33,361 nt of DNA from Streptomyces ipomoeae 91-03 (GTDB lineage Bacteria > Actinomycetota > Actinomycetes > Streptomycetales > Streptomycetaceae): NCBI RefSeq assembly GCF_000317595.1, contig NZ_AEJC01000040.1, positions 1 to 33,361 on the forward strand, read 5' to 3'. The notes beneath the pieces are model-generated. The model made no database searches. It was not told the origin of the DNA and saw nothing but the letters and a program-made list of their open reading frames with translations. The position numbers and the translations under genes were made by a program. How positions within the stretch are numbered: position 1 is the stretch's first letter; every line of letters begins with the position of its first letter. Below, one piece after another: positions 26,436-33,361 of the stretch.

Positions 26436-27509
26436 TCAGCAGCCGCAGCCCGCCGTATGCGCGGTCGTCGCGGCCATCGCCACCGACGTGGCGGTGGCCG
26501 TCTCCCGGTCCAGGGCGATACGGCCGCGCAGCATGTTCTCCATGACCTTCATGAAGCGCTGGGCCCCGTCGGTGCCCACGATGAAGGGGTTCTCGGAGCC
26601 CTCGGGCGCACTGCGCAGCTCCTCCATGCGTTCCAGACCGTAGTCGGCGAAGCCGTGGTCGCTCAGCTCGACGTCGACGCCGGCCCGCTTCATCCGGGAG
26701 GCGAAGGAGAGGATGGAGGAGAGGTACGTCTCCTTGCTCGCGGTGGCTGTGGGCGGGTTGGTCCCGCCCCACAGCATCGCGGTGTGTTCGCCGCCCCGCC
26801 AGCGGACGGGGAAGACCGGTGAGACGGAGCCGGGTGTGTGGCCCGGCGTGTGGTGGAGCGTGACCGTGGTGTCGCCCAGGACCAGTTTCTGGCCGTTGGT
26901 GATGTCCAGGTCACGGGTGGGCGCGTTGGCCGGCTTGCTGGTGGCGAGGAGGTCCCAGTCGGCCGGTGCCATCATGACGCGGGCGCCGTACTGGTCGGCG
27001 AGGTACTGGGCGCCGCCGAAGTGGTCGCCGTGGGCGTGGGTGACGACGACGTACTTGATCGCCGCCGGGTCGGCTCCGAGGTCGCGCAAGCCCGGGACGA
27101 TGTACTGCTCTGCCTCGTCGGGGTTGTTCAGGGCGTCGATGAGGACGATTCCGTCCGAGGTGAGGATCGCCGTGGCGGACACCCAACCGACGCTCAGCAC
27201 CGCGACGTTGTCGAAGATCTTCAGCGGGGCGGGAGCGTTGGGCCGCGGAGGGGTGTAGCCGGCGGTGAGCGCGCTCACGATGCTCTTCAACACCGGGCTG
27301 TCACCGGCCAGTTCGGCGGCCCGGTCGAAGTACTCCTGTGCGGTGTCGGCCGCCGGGGCCCCGTCGGCGCGCTCCGCAAGCAGTGACGCCGCGCCCGCGG
27401 TGACCGCCGCGGCTGCGCCCAGCTGCCAGAAACGGCGACGAGTGAGGGCGCTGCGGCGGTGACCCCCGGTGAGTGTCGGGCGAGTCGGCTCGGCGTTCAG
27501 CTCGTTCAT
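26436..27509 (-). CDS. Tat-exported MBL-fold metallo-hydrolase
   Basis: This protein of 357 residues has a twin-arginine signal (SALTRRRFWQLGAAAAV, about 20-46), so it is exported folded. It then has a metallo-beta-lactamase fold with the zinc motif His158-Ala-His160-Gly-Asp162-His163 (THAHGDHFGG), a later HHTPGHTPGS histidine, and DHGFADYG near the end. The layout resembles the B3 and glyoxalase-II-like hydrolases, but antibiotic hydrolysis cannot be assumed. The C-terminus ends in AGCGC. AAGGAG lies 10 bases before ATG 27509. It lies 160 bp after the MHS transporter in the same direction, probably the same catabolic group, so it may open an ester or lactone outside the cell (inference). Confidence 0.92.
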   Translation of the reverse strand: MNELNAEPTRPTLTGGHRRSALTRRRFWQLGAAAAVTAGAASLLAERADGAPAADTAQEYFDRAAELAGDSPVLKSIVSALTAGYTPPRPNAPAPLKIFDNVAVLSVGWVSATAILTSDGIVLIDALNNPDEAEQYIVPGLRDLGADPAAIKYVVVTHAHGDHFGGAQYLADQYGARVMMAPADWDLLATSKPANAPTRDLDITNGQKLVLGDTTVTLHHTPGHTPGSVSPVFPVRWRGGEHTAMLWGGTNPPTATASKETYLSSILSFASRMKRAGVDVELSDHGFADYGLERMEELRSAPEGSENPFIVGTDGAQRFMKVMENMLRGRIALDRETATATSVAMAATTAHTAGCGC

Positions 27510-27669
27510 GAGGGTGGGCTCCTTGGTGGGGGGATCGGTTGGGGGGTGCCATGAGGGGTGGCCCCCGACCTGTCGGCCGGGGGGCACGTCGGGTGAGGTG
27601 CCTGTGCGCTGCCTGTGGCGGCCGGCCGTCGGTGCCCGGTTGAGGTCTTCGCGGCCGGTCAGCCGTTCC

Positions 27670-29004
27670 TCAGGCGGTCACGGCCGCCCGCTCGTCCTGC
27701 TCGCCGGACTCGGCGTCGCCGAGCGGGACGCCCTGGCGTTCCTTCAGGAAGAAGGTGACGGCGAGTCCGACCACGGTCACCGCCGTGAGGTAGACGCCGA
27801 CGGAGTACACGGTGCCGGTGCTCGTCTGCAGGGCTTCGGCGATCATGGGGGCGAACGCGCCGCCGAGGACGGCTCCGATGGCGTACGACAGTGCCGCGCC
27901 GCTGTACCGGACGAAGGTGGGGTACAACTCGGCGAACAGCGCGGCCTGCGGTCCATAGGTGAGTCCGAGGCCGATGCTGTAGAGGGCCAGCGCGAGGACG
28001 ACGAGGCCGGGGTGCGCGGTGTTGAGCAGGGCGAAGAACGGGAACATCCAGACGAGTTGGATGACGAAGCCGATCCGGTAGACGCGCAGTCGGCCGATCC
28101 GGTCGGACAGCCGGCCGCCCGCCATGGTGCTGACCAGCCAGCCCACCGCGGCGACCATCACGCAGATCAGGATGGTCGTCGGATCCATCTTGAGGTGGTT
28201 CACCGAGTAGGCCTGGACATAGCCGCCGGTGGTCATGTAGCCGACGGCGTTGTTGGCGGCGAAGAGCAGGGCGCCGGCCACGACGAGCGGCCAGTGATGC
28301 TTGAACAGGGCGGCGATCGGGGTGCGTGACTGGTTGCCGGATTCCTTCAGCTCCTGGTAGACGGGGCTTTCCTCGACCTTGCGGCGGATGACGAATCCGG
28401 CGGCGACAAGGACGACGCTGAGCAGGAAGGGGATGCGCCAGCCCCAGGAGAGGAACTGCTCGTCCGTGGTGATGCCGGTGATCAAGGCGAGGACGCCGTT
28501 GGCCAGGAGCAGGCCCAGCGGTGCGCCGAGCTGAGGGTAGGCCCCGAACCTGCCGCGCTGACCTGTGGGCGCGTGTTCCACGGAGATCAGCGCGGCGCCG
28601 CCCCACTCGCCGCCGGCGGACAGTCCCTGAAGGATCCGCAGCAGGACGAGGATGATCGGAGCTGCCATGCCGATGGAGTCCCGTGTCGGCACCAGGCCGA
28701 TCAGGGTGGTGGCGGCGCCCATCAGCACCAGCGTGGCGATGAGCATGGCGCGGCGGCCGAGCCGGTCACCGAGGTGGCCGGCGAGGGCGGCTCCGACCGG
28801 GCGGAAGAAGAAGCTGATCCCGATGGTCGCGAACGAGATGATCAGCGAGTCCTCGCCGAGCCCGTCGAAGAACAGGCGGTTGAAGACCAGACCGGTGCAC
28901 AGGGCGTAGATGAAGAAGTCGTACCACTCGATGGTGGTGCCCGCCATGGCGGCGAGCGCGACCGTGCGGTGCTGACTTCTGGATGCCGGTGAGGGTTGGG
29001 ACAT
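27670..29004 (-). CDS. MHS-family (metabolite:H+ symporter) transporter
   Basis: This is a 444-residue integral membrane permease of the MHS branch of the major facilitator superfamily. The branch imports organic acids such as shikimate, alpha-ketoglutarate, citrate or proline/betaine. It has 12 predicted helices and the hallmark start GTTIEWYDFFIYALCTGLVF. The conserved loop GHLGDRLGRRAML and the LQGLSAGGEWGGAALISVEHAP block are characteristic of MHS. The start has no strong ribosome site. It lies 75 bp after the class II aldolase gene in the same direction. The substrate cannot be told from sequence, but the neighbours suggest uptake of the compound that the aldolase and hydrolase degrade. 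Confidence 0.94.
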   Translation of the reverse strand: MSQPSPASRSQHRTVALAAMAGTTIEWYDFFIYALCTGLVFNRLFFDGLGEDSLIISFATIGISFFFRPVGAALAGHLGDRLGRRAMLIATLVLMGAATTLIGLVPTRDSIGMAAPIILVLLRILQGLSAGGEWGGAALISVEHAPTGQRGRFGAYPQLGAPLGLLLANGVLALITGITTDEQFLSWGWRIPFLLSVVLVAAGFVIRRKVEESPVYQELKESGNQSRTPIAALFKHHWPLVVAGALLFAANNAVGYMTTGGYVQAYSVNHLKMDPTTILICVMVAAVGWLVSTMAGGRLSDRIGRLRVYRIGFVIQLVWMFPFFALLNTAHPGLVVLALALYSIGLGLTYGPQAALFAELYPTFVRYSGAALSYAIGAVLGGAFAPMIAEALQTSTGTVYSVGVYLTAVTVVGLAVTFFLKERQGVPLGDAESGEQDERAAVTA

Positions 29005-29079
29005 GGCAAGTCCGATCGTCGTTCGGGTCGGCGTCGACCCGGAGCGGAGAGGGGAGCGCGTGGGGGGATTTCGGGTGTG

Positions 29080-29859
29080 TCAGACCGCGTAGTCGGGGGC
29101 GACGCGGTCGATCCTGCGGCGCAGCGCGTCGAACAGAGTCCTGCCCGCCTGGGTGCGGTCGCCCATCTGGAAGGACTCCGTGGTCGAGCGCACGGCCGCC
29201 TCCAGGGTCACCGGCATGAGCGGCTGCCCGGACGACTGGGCGGCGAGCTGGATCTCGCAGGCCCGTTGCAGGGTCCACAGGGCGGCGAACGCGGCGGGTA
29301 CGGTCGGGCCGCACGCCAGCAGGCCGTGGTTGCGCAGGATCATCAGGTTGCGATCGCCGAGGTCGGCCACCAGCCGCGGCTTCTCCTCGGGGTCGACGGT
29401 GATGCCCTCGAAGTCGTGGTAGGCGACCATGTCGTGCAGTTGGGCGGAGTAGAAGTTGTCCGGGTCCAGCCCGCCGCGCAGACAGGCGACCCCGGTGCCC
29501 GCGGTGGTGTGGGTGTGCATGATGCAGTGAGCGTCGGGCCGGTTGGCGTGGATCACCGAGTGGATCAGCAGCCCTGCCTCGTTGATGGGCCAGTCGGAGT
29601 CCGAAAGGATGTTTCCGTCGAGGTCGATCTTCACCAGGTTCGAGGCGGTGACCTCCTCGTACGTCAGGCCGAACGGGTTGATCAGAAGATGCCCTTCCTC
29701 GCCCGGCACGCGCACGGTGATGTGATTGAAGATCATCTCGACCCAGCCCAGATGATCGAAGATCCGGTAGCACGCGGCCAGTTCGAGCCGCGCCTGCCAC
29801 TCCGCATCGCTCATGCGCGCGGGCTTCTTCGTGCTCGTCGGGGTGTCCAGAACGGTCAC
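29080..29859 (-). CDS. Class II aldolase/adducin-family protein
   Basis: The product has 259 residues, the usual class II aldolase length. It catalyses aldol cleavage or epimerisation of a sugar-phosphate-like or hydroxy-acid substrate with a divalent metal in the cytoplasm. The metal site is clear: Glu94 (NEAG), His115 and His117 in HCIMHTHTTAG, and His178 in RNHGLLACG. The GTG at 29859 is chosen because AAGGAG sits 7 bases upstream and the length then fits; in-frame starts further upstream lack a ribosome site. It is downstream of the PucR gene and upstream of the MHS transporter, all leftward. The exact substrate is unknown. Confidence 0.92.
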   Translation of the reverse strand: MTVLDTPTSTKKPARMSDAEWQARLELAACYRIFDHLGWVEMIFNHITVRVPGEEGHLLINPFGLTYEEVTASNLVKIDLDGNILSDSDWPINEAGLLIHSVIHANRPDAHCIMHTHTTAGTGVACLRGGLDPDNFYSAQLHDMVAYHDFEGITVDPEEKPRLVADLGDRNLMILRNHGLLACGPTVPAAFAALWTLQRACEIQLAAQSSGQPLMPVTLEAAVRSTTESFQMGDRTQAGRTLFDALRRRIDRVAPDYAV

Positions 29860-29999
29860 TGCCGTGCTCCTTGATCGCTCCATGGGCATCGCCGCTGCGG
29901 GGAGGCGTGCCTCGGTGTGCAGGAGCATGGGTGCGTGACCGTTGGTGAGCCAATGTCGGCGCCGCCATGGAAAAGGGTCGCGCACTGTCCGCTCCGACA

Positions 30000-31613
30000 T
30001 CACCCCTGCATGTGGGGGCCTTCCAGGGCGGTCAGTTCAAGCGTCAGCAGAAGGCGCCGCGTCGGATCGGCGAGCGACACGCCGAAGAGCTCTTCGGCCC
30101 GCCGCAGCCGGAGCCGGAGCGTGTTCTGGTGGATGTGCAACTCGCCGCTGGCCGCCGAGACATCGCCGAAGTGCCGCAGATACGTCAGCAGCGTGGCGCA
30201 GTAGTCGGTGGCGTGCTCGGCATCGTGCGCCCGCAGGCGCTCCGCGATGCCGGTGCGCAGTTCGGCCGCGCCGCGTACGACGCCCACGAGCCGCCGCAGC
30301 ACCAGCTCGGGCCGCAGCTCCTCGGTGCGGTACGCGCCCGGGTCCGCGCGCTGCTCCCGGAGGTGGTCCAGCGCGGCGTCGATGTCGCGCCGTGCCGTGA
30401 GCAGAGCGGAAAGTGCCCCGGCGGTGGGTGAGCCGACCGCGACGAACGACCGGTGCAGGCTGTGCCGGGCCCGGTCCAGGAGGTGGTCCAGCAGGACACC
30501 GGTGGACACGGACCCCGAACCGGCCGTCGGCAGCAGCACATAGACGCGGTCGCCGAGCAGGGCCGCCGCCGGTTCGTACCCCAGCGATCGGCCGTCCAGG
30601 ACGGCCAGGTCCAGCAGCCGCAGCAGAGCGACACGGCGTCGGGCCGCGACGCCGGGGTCCCCCGACTCCTCGTCGCCGCGCTCCCGTACGGCCTCGGTCA
30701 GCCCGACCAGCATCGCGGGAAGACGGACGCCGCCGGACGGATCGCCCCGCCCCGACCGGCCCTCCAGCGTGGCACGCAGGGCGCGGTCACGGCTCTCCTG
30801 CTCCAGGTCGACCTGGCGGCGCAGCGCCAGCATGTGCAGCGCCGCCACTCGGGCCGCCTCCTGCAGGGTGGGCTCGCACTCGGGGACCGCGACCTCGTCG
30901 GGGAACGCGACCCACAGGGAACCGAGCACGTCCTCGCCCGCCCTGATGACCACGGCCATGCGCGGCAGATTCCCGGGCCGGTGGTGGCGTACGGCACCGT
31001 CGCTCACCCACACCTCCCGGTCCAGGTGATCGGCGAGCGCTTCCTCGGGCACCCGGCGGCCCAGGATCCCGCGCCGCCGGGTCTCGTCGATCGGCTGGTC
31101 GGGCAGGTTCGAGTAGGCGACCACGACCTGCTGCGTATCCATGATCGCCACAGCCCCGCCGACGACTCCGGCGACCGCGTTGGCCAGGGAGAACAGATCG
31201 CCGCCCCTCGTGCCACCACCGGATTCCGTGTCCGCCGGGCGTGCGGCCAGCACGGTGGTGACCAGACGCTGCACATGCGACCACGGCACCTGCGGGTCGA
31301 CGGCCAGTACGGGAACCCCGGCGTCGTGGATCTGCGCCGCCACGTCCGGCGGCGGGGGAGCGGCGCACTTGACGGCGAGCGCGCACGAACTGTCCGCCGC
31401 CGTCCGAAGAGCGGCGCCCAACGCCTCACGGTTCGCGATGTCCACGCCGACGCCGAGCAGCAGATGGCCGGGCGCGGTGGTTGCGACCGCCTCCGTGCAG
31501 TCCAGCAACTCGACACTGCTGACCGGCCGTTCACCTTCACCGCCCGCGGACAGCACGCTGATGACGCCGCCTTGCAGGGCCTCCACGAGCTGATCGAGGA
31601 GCATCGCGGCCAT
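30000..31613 (-). CDS. PucR-family transcriptional regulator
   Basis: PucR proteins activate purine, amino-acid or other catabolic genes when their ligand appears. This one is 537 residues, with an N-terminal PucR ligand-sensing region (MAAMLLDQLVEALQGG onward), a central GAF-like part, and the C-terminal HTH_30 domain. The latter begins LLTYLRHFGDVSAASGELHIHQNTLRLRLRRAEELFGVSL (seen as residues about 480-520, described by its ends). The ATG follows AAAGGGAGG. It points the same way as the aldolase gene 140 bp downstream and is the likely activator of that group; an operator site was not identified. Confidence 0.94.
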   Translation of the reverse strand: MAAMLLDQLVEALQGGVISVLSAGGEGERPVSSVELLDCTEAVATTAPGHLLLGVGVDIANREALGAALRTAADSSCALAVKCAAPPPPDVAAQIHDAGVPVLAVDPQVPWSHVQRLVTTVLAARPADTESGGGTRGGDLFSLANAVAGVVGGAVAIMDTQQVVVAYSNLPDQPIDETRRRGILGRRVPEEALADHLDREVWVSDGAVRHHRPGNLPRMAVVIRAGEDVLGSLWVAFPDEVAVPECEPTLQEAARVAALHMLALRRQVDLEQESRDRALRATLEGRSGRGDPSGGVRLPAMLVGLTEAVRERGDEESGDPGVAARRRVALLRLLDLAVLDGRSLGYEPAAALLGDRVYVLLPTAGSGSVSTGVLLDHLLDRARHSLHRSFVAVGSPTAGALSALLTARRDIDAALDHLREQRADPGAYRTEELRPELVLRRLVGVVRGAAELRTGIAERLRAHDAEHATDYCATLLTYLRHFGDVSAASGELHIHQNTLRLRLRRAEELFGVSLADPTRRLLLTLELTALEGPHMQG

Positions 31614-32033
31614 GCCGGCCCTCCCTTTCAAGAGGTGTCGGAATCCAGATCCTCCGGCCTCCGTGAGTGTGCGCGGCGACATTGTCGCGGGCCGCGCCGC
31701 AGCGCGTGCTCGCTGCGAGTACGGCCGCATCGGCCCACGGACACCGCCATTCGAGACGGAGGTGCGACGGCGTTGTCGCGACCACCTGCTCTCACATGGC
31801 CCGCTGCTCTCACATGGCCCGCGAACTCGGCGCGTTCCGCACCTCGATGCCACAGGACGCGACCTCGGCCGGCCCTCGAACCCGACGCCATCGTCGAGTC
31901 CGGCAACGGGCCTCCTTCATGTGCCGGGCGTCTCGTCGTGGCCGCGGACGCTGAGACCGACCTTGATGCCGGTCCGACTGCCTGCCTTCCCCGGGCTGGA
32001 CAGATCCGGGCAGTCGGGCCTCCGCGCTCTCTC
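31614..32033. other. 420-bp intergenic region between PucR and the binding-protein gene
   Basis: No gene is supported on either strand. It contains an 18-bp perfect tandem repeat at 31786-31821 and would hold the PucR promoter. Nothing else stands out. Confidence 0.6.
31786..31821. repeat. 18-bp perfect tandem repeat (2 copies)
   Basis: CTGCTCTCACATGGCCCG occurs twice in a row (31786-31803, 31804-31821) upstream of the PucR gene, about 170-210 bases from its start. Either a recent slippage duplication or a doubled binding site. Confidence 0.8.
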
Positions 32034-33146
32034 TCAGCCGACGTGAAGGATCCGAAAGCGATCGGGTTCCGCCGGATCTCGATCAACGACTTGGATCGGC
32101 GGCCGAGCCCATTGCCAGACGCTGATGCCTGGCGTCCGGGAGAACCGGATCTGCCCGCGGGTGCCTTCGACTGCGACGCGCGGCCAGGATTCGGCGGTGC
32201 GCGCCCGGTCCGCGCCGTGAGAACGCAGCACATCGGCGAGGACGGCGACCGCGTCGTAGCCCTCGAAGGCGACGAAGGAGGGCGCTTCGGCCAGCTGCTC
32301 GCGGAGGGCCGTCTCGACTCGTGCGCCGAGTGGACTCAGCCGCTCGGGCAGGTAGCGCAGGAACGGGATCGCGGCGCTGTCGTCGCCCAGCGACGTCGCC
32401 CATTCGGCGAACTCCGGTTGCCCGGCCGGAGCGCCGATCATGATCTCGGTGAGGCGCTGGTCGCGGCGGACGGACTTGACGATCGACACCGCCGGCTCCG
32501 GGTGGCCGACCAGAAGAAGGAGGGCTGTCGCGCGATGCTCGACGAGTTCGTCGCAGACGGCCGTGGCGGTGAGCGCGCGCATGTCGAGCTCGATGACGGT
32601 GCCGCCGCGTGGAGTGAGGTAGTCCCGCAGAATGCGGGTCCCGGCAGCCCAGTAGACACTCGACTGGGTTGCGACGGCGATGCGGCGGTGGCCCGCGCCG
32701 AGGAGGAAGTCCGCGTAGACCTGCCAGCCGCGGGACTGCGGCGGGGAGAGACGCGCGACCCATTCCGTCGGCGCTTCGGTGAGCGCGTCGAGAACCGCCG
32801 ACGAGCAGAGGAACGGCAGGCCGAGGGCGTCGGCCCTGGCGGCAGCGGCGCGAGCGACGACGCTGTGATACTCCCCCGCCAAGGCAGCCACGCCCAGGCG
32901 AGCCAGTTCATCCACGGCCGCCGCGGCCCTCTGGGGATCAGCCGCGGTGTCTCGGACCACCAGCTCGAGCGGTCTTCCGACGATCCCGCCGGCGTCATTG
33001 ACTTCGCGAACGGCCAGCTCGAGTCCGGCGAGCAAGTGTTGGCCCGCCTCGATCCAGCCGGGCCGAGTCAGCGGAACGAGAGCGCCGATCCGGACGGAGG
33101 ATCCGTCAGTCCGCTCCGCTCCAGGAGGCGATGGTGGGGTATTCAT
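32034..33146 (-). CDS. Periplasmic-binding-protein-like (Peripla_BP_6) protein without signal peptide
   Basis: This protein of 370 residues has the type I solute-binding fold of the branched-chain amino acid/amide-binding family. It has the N-terminal strand VRIGALVPLTRPGWIEAGQHLLAGLELAVREVND, then GIVGRPLELVVRDT, and GVAALAGEYHSVVARAAAARA. Such proteins normally carry a lipoprotein signal. Here the N-terminus is short and hydrophilic (MNTPPSPPGAERTDGSS) with no hydrophobic segment and no lipobox Cys, so it should stay in the cytoplasm as a ligand sensor, like AmiC. GGGAGA lies 9 bases before the ATG, which overlaps the preceding frame's stop (ATGA). No permease or ATPase gene follows. Confidence 0.87.
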   Translation of the reverse strand: MNTPPSPPGAERTDGSSVRIGALVPLTRPGWIEAGQHLLAGLELAVREVNDAGGIVGRPLELVVRDTAADPQRAAAAVDELARLGVAALAGEYHSVVARAAAARADALGLPFLCSSAVLDALTEAPTEWVARLSPPQSRGWQVYADFLLGAGHRRIAVATQSSVYWAAGTRILRDYLTPRGGTVIELDMRALTATAVCDELVEHRATALLLLVGHPEPAVSIVKSVRRDQRLTEIMIGAPAGQPEFAEWATSLGDDSAAIPFLRYLPERLSPLGARVETALREQLAEAPSFVAFEGYDAVAVLADVLRSHGADRARTAESWPRVAVEGTRGQIRFSRTPGISVWQWARPPIQVVDRDPAEPDRFRILHVG

Positions 33147-33361
33147 GCGTCGGCGTCTCCCGTGTGGCGATTCGGCTGCGGTTTGCCCGGATCGCGGAGT
33201 GGCAGGGCCCAGTAGTACGCGTTCATCTCATCTCGCCGTGGCGGGCCCACCCGGGTGACCATGCCGGACATTGCATCCACCACCGTCGCCGACAGGCAAC
33301 CGATTATTTGTTCGCGCGCCGTGGCCGGTGAGACCGGTGACGAGCGGGAGGCGGTGCGCCC
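33143..33361 (-). CDS. C-terminal part of an unidentified gene (runs out of the window)
   Basis: An open leftward frame enters from the window edge and ends in a TGA that overlaps the next gene's ATG (ATGA). This is the normal sign of coupled genes in an operon. About 72 codons are visible. They include ATVVDAMSGMVTRVGPP and end with a peptide starting MNAYYWALPLRDPGK, which reads as ordinary coding sequence. In-frame ATGs at 33271, 33262 and 33226 could instead start a 42-, 39- or 27-residue small protein. I do not recognise the family. Confidence 0.5.
   Translation of the reverse strand, partial: GRTASRSSPVSPATAREQIIGCLSATVVDAMSGMVTRVGPPRRDEMNAYYWALPLRDPGKPQPNRHTGDADA

Noticed and set aside
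27562..27586. Imperfect GC hairpin between the MHS and MBL genes as a terminator
   Set aside because: The stem is interrupted and the loop is large; such structures are common by chance in this GC-rich DNA.
30453..33215. Long rightward open frame opposite PucR and the binding-protein gene
   Set aside because: Antisense to recognised genes, with no motif or ribosome site.

Overview
The window is high-GC actinobacterial DNA, almost certainly from a Streptomyces or close relative. The evidence is G/C-biased third codon positions, GTG starts, rare TTA leucine codons, a blaL-blaA-blaB locus arranged as in Streptomyces cacaoi, and GTGA start/stop overlaps. No rRNA, tRNA, transposase or CRISPR array is visible.

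Layout. (1) 1-128: start of a leftward gene cut by the window edge, followed by about 750 bp of regulatory and degenerate sequence. (2) 885-9354: a rightward operon for the end of glycine-betaine catabolism: dimethylglycine oxidase, folD, soxB, a fused soxD-soxA, and soxG. It has a promoter and paired palindromes in front. The oxidases demethylate dimethylglycine and sarcosine to glycine and load the carbon on tetrahydrofolate, which FolD oxidises further. (3) 9368-11451: a solitary cytochrome c oxidase subunit I gene (leftward) with a small overlapping membrane-protein gene, next to a decayed tetR. (4) 12116-16047: an acetyltransferase, then blaL (secreted class A beta-lactamase) divergent from blaA (LysR activator) and blaB (cytoplasmic serine penicillin-recognising protein).

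(5) 16364-19535 is the most interesting part. It holds an aspartyl/asparaginyl beta-hydroxylase-family gene, two separate 18-bp genes that each encode the pentapeptide MRYLH behind strong Shine-Dalgarno sites, a cytochrome P450, and a translationally coupled SAM methyltransferase. This is the signature of a minimal RiPP cluster of the biarylitide type (a P450 joins Tyr3 and His5 of an MRYxH pentapeptide). Here there are two precursor copies and two possible extra tailoring enzymes. A convergent MFS exporter and its divergent ArsR-type regulator (19655-22097) could serve export.

(6) 22098-26420: a YcnI-like (DUF1775) copper-binding surface protein with a membrane-protein partner, a GNAT acetyltransferase, and several gene remnants (MBL-fold hydrolase, carotenoid oxygenase, an unknown gene, aldehyde dehydrogenase). 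(7) 26436-31613: a leftward catabolic-looking group: PucR regulator, class II aldolase, MHS-family transporter, and a Tat-exported MBL-fold hydrolase, ending in the broken aldehyde dehydrogenase. (8) 32034-33361: a periplasmic-binding-protein-like protein without a signal peptide, overlapped by the end of a gene that runs out of the window.
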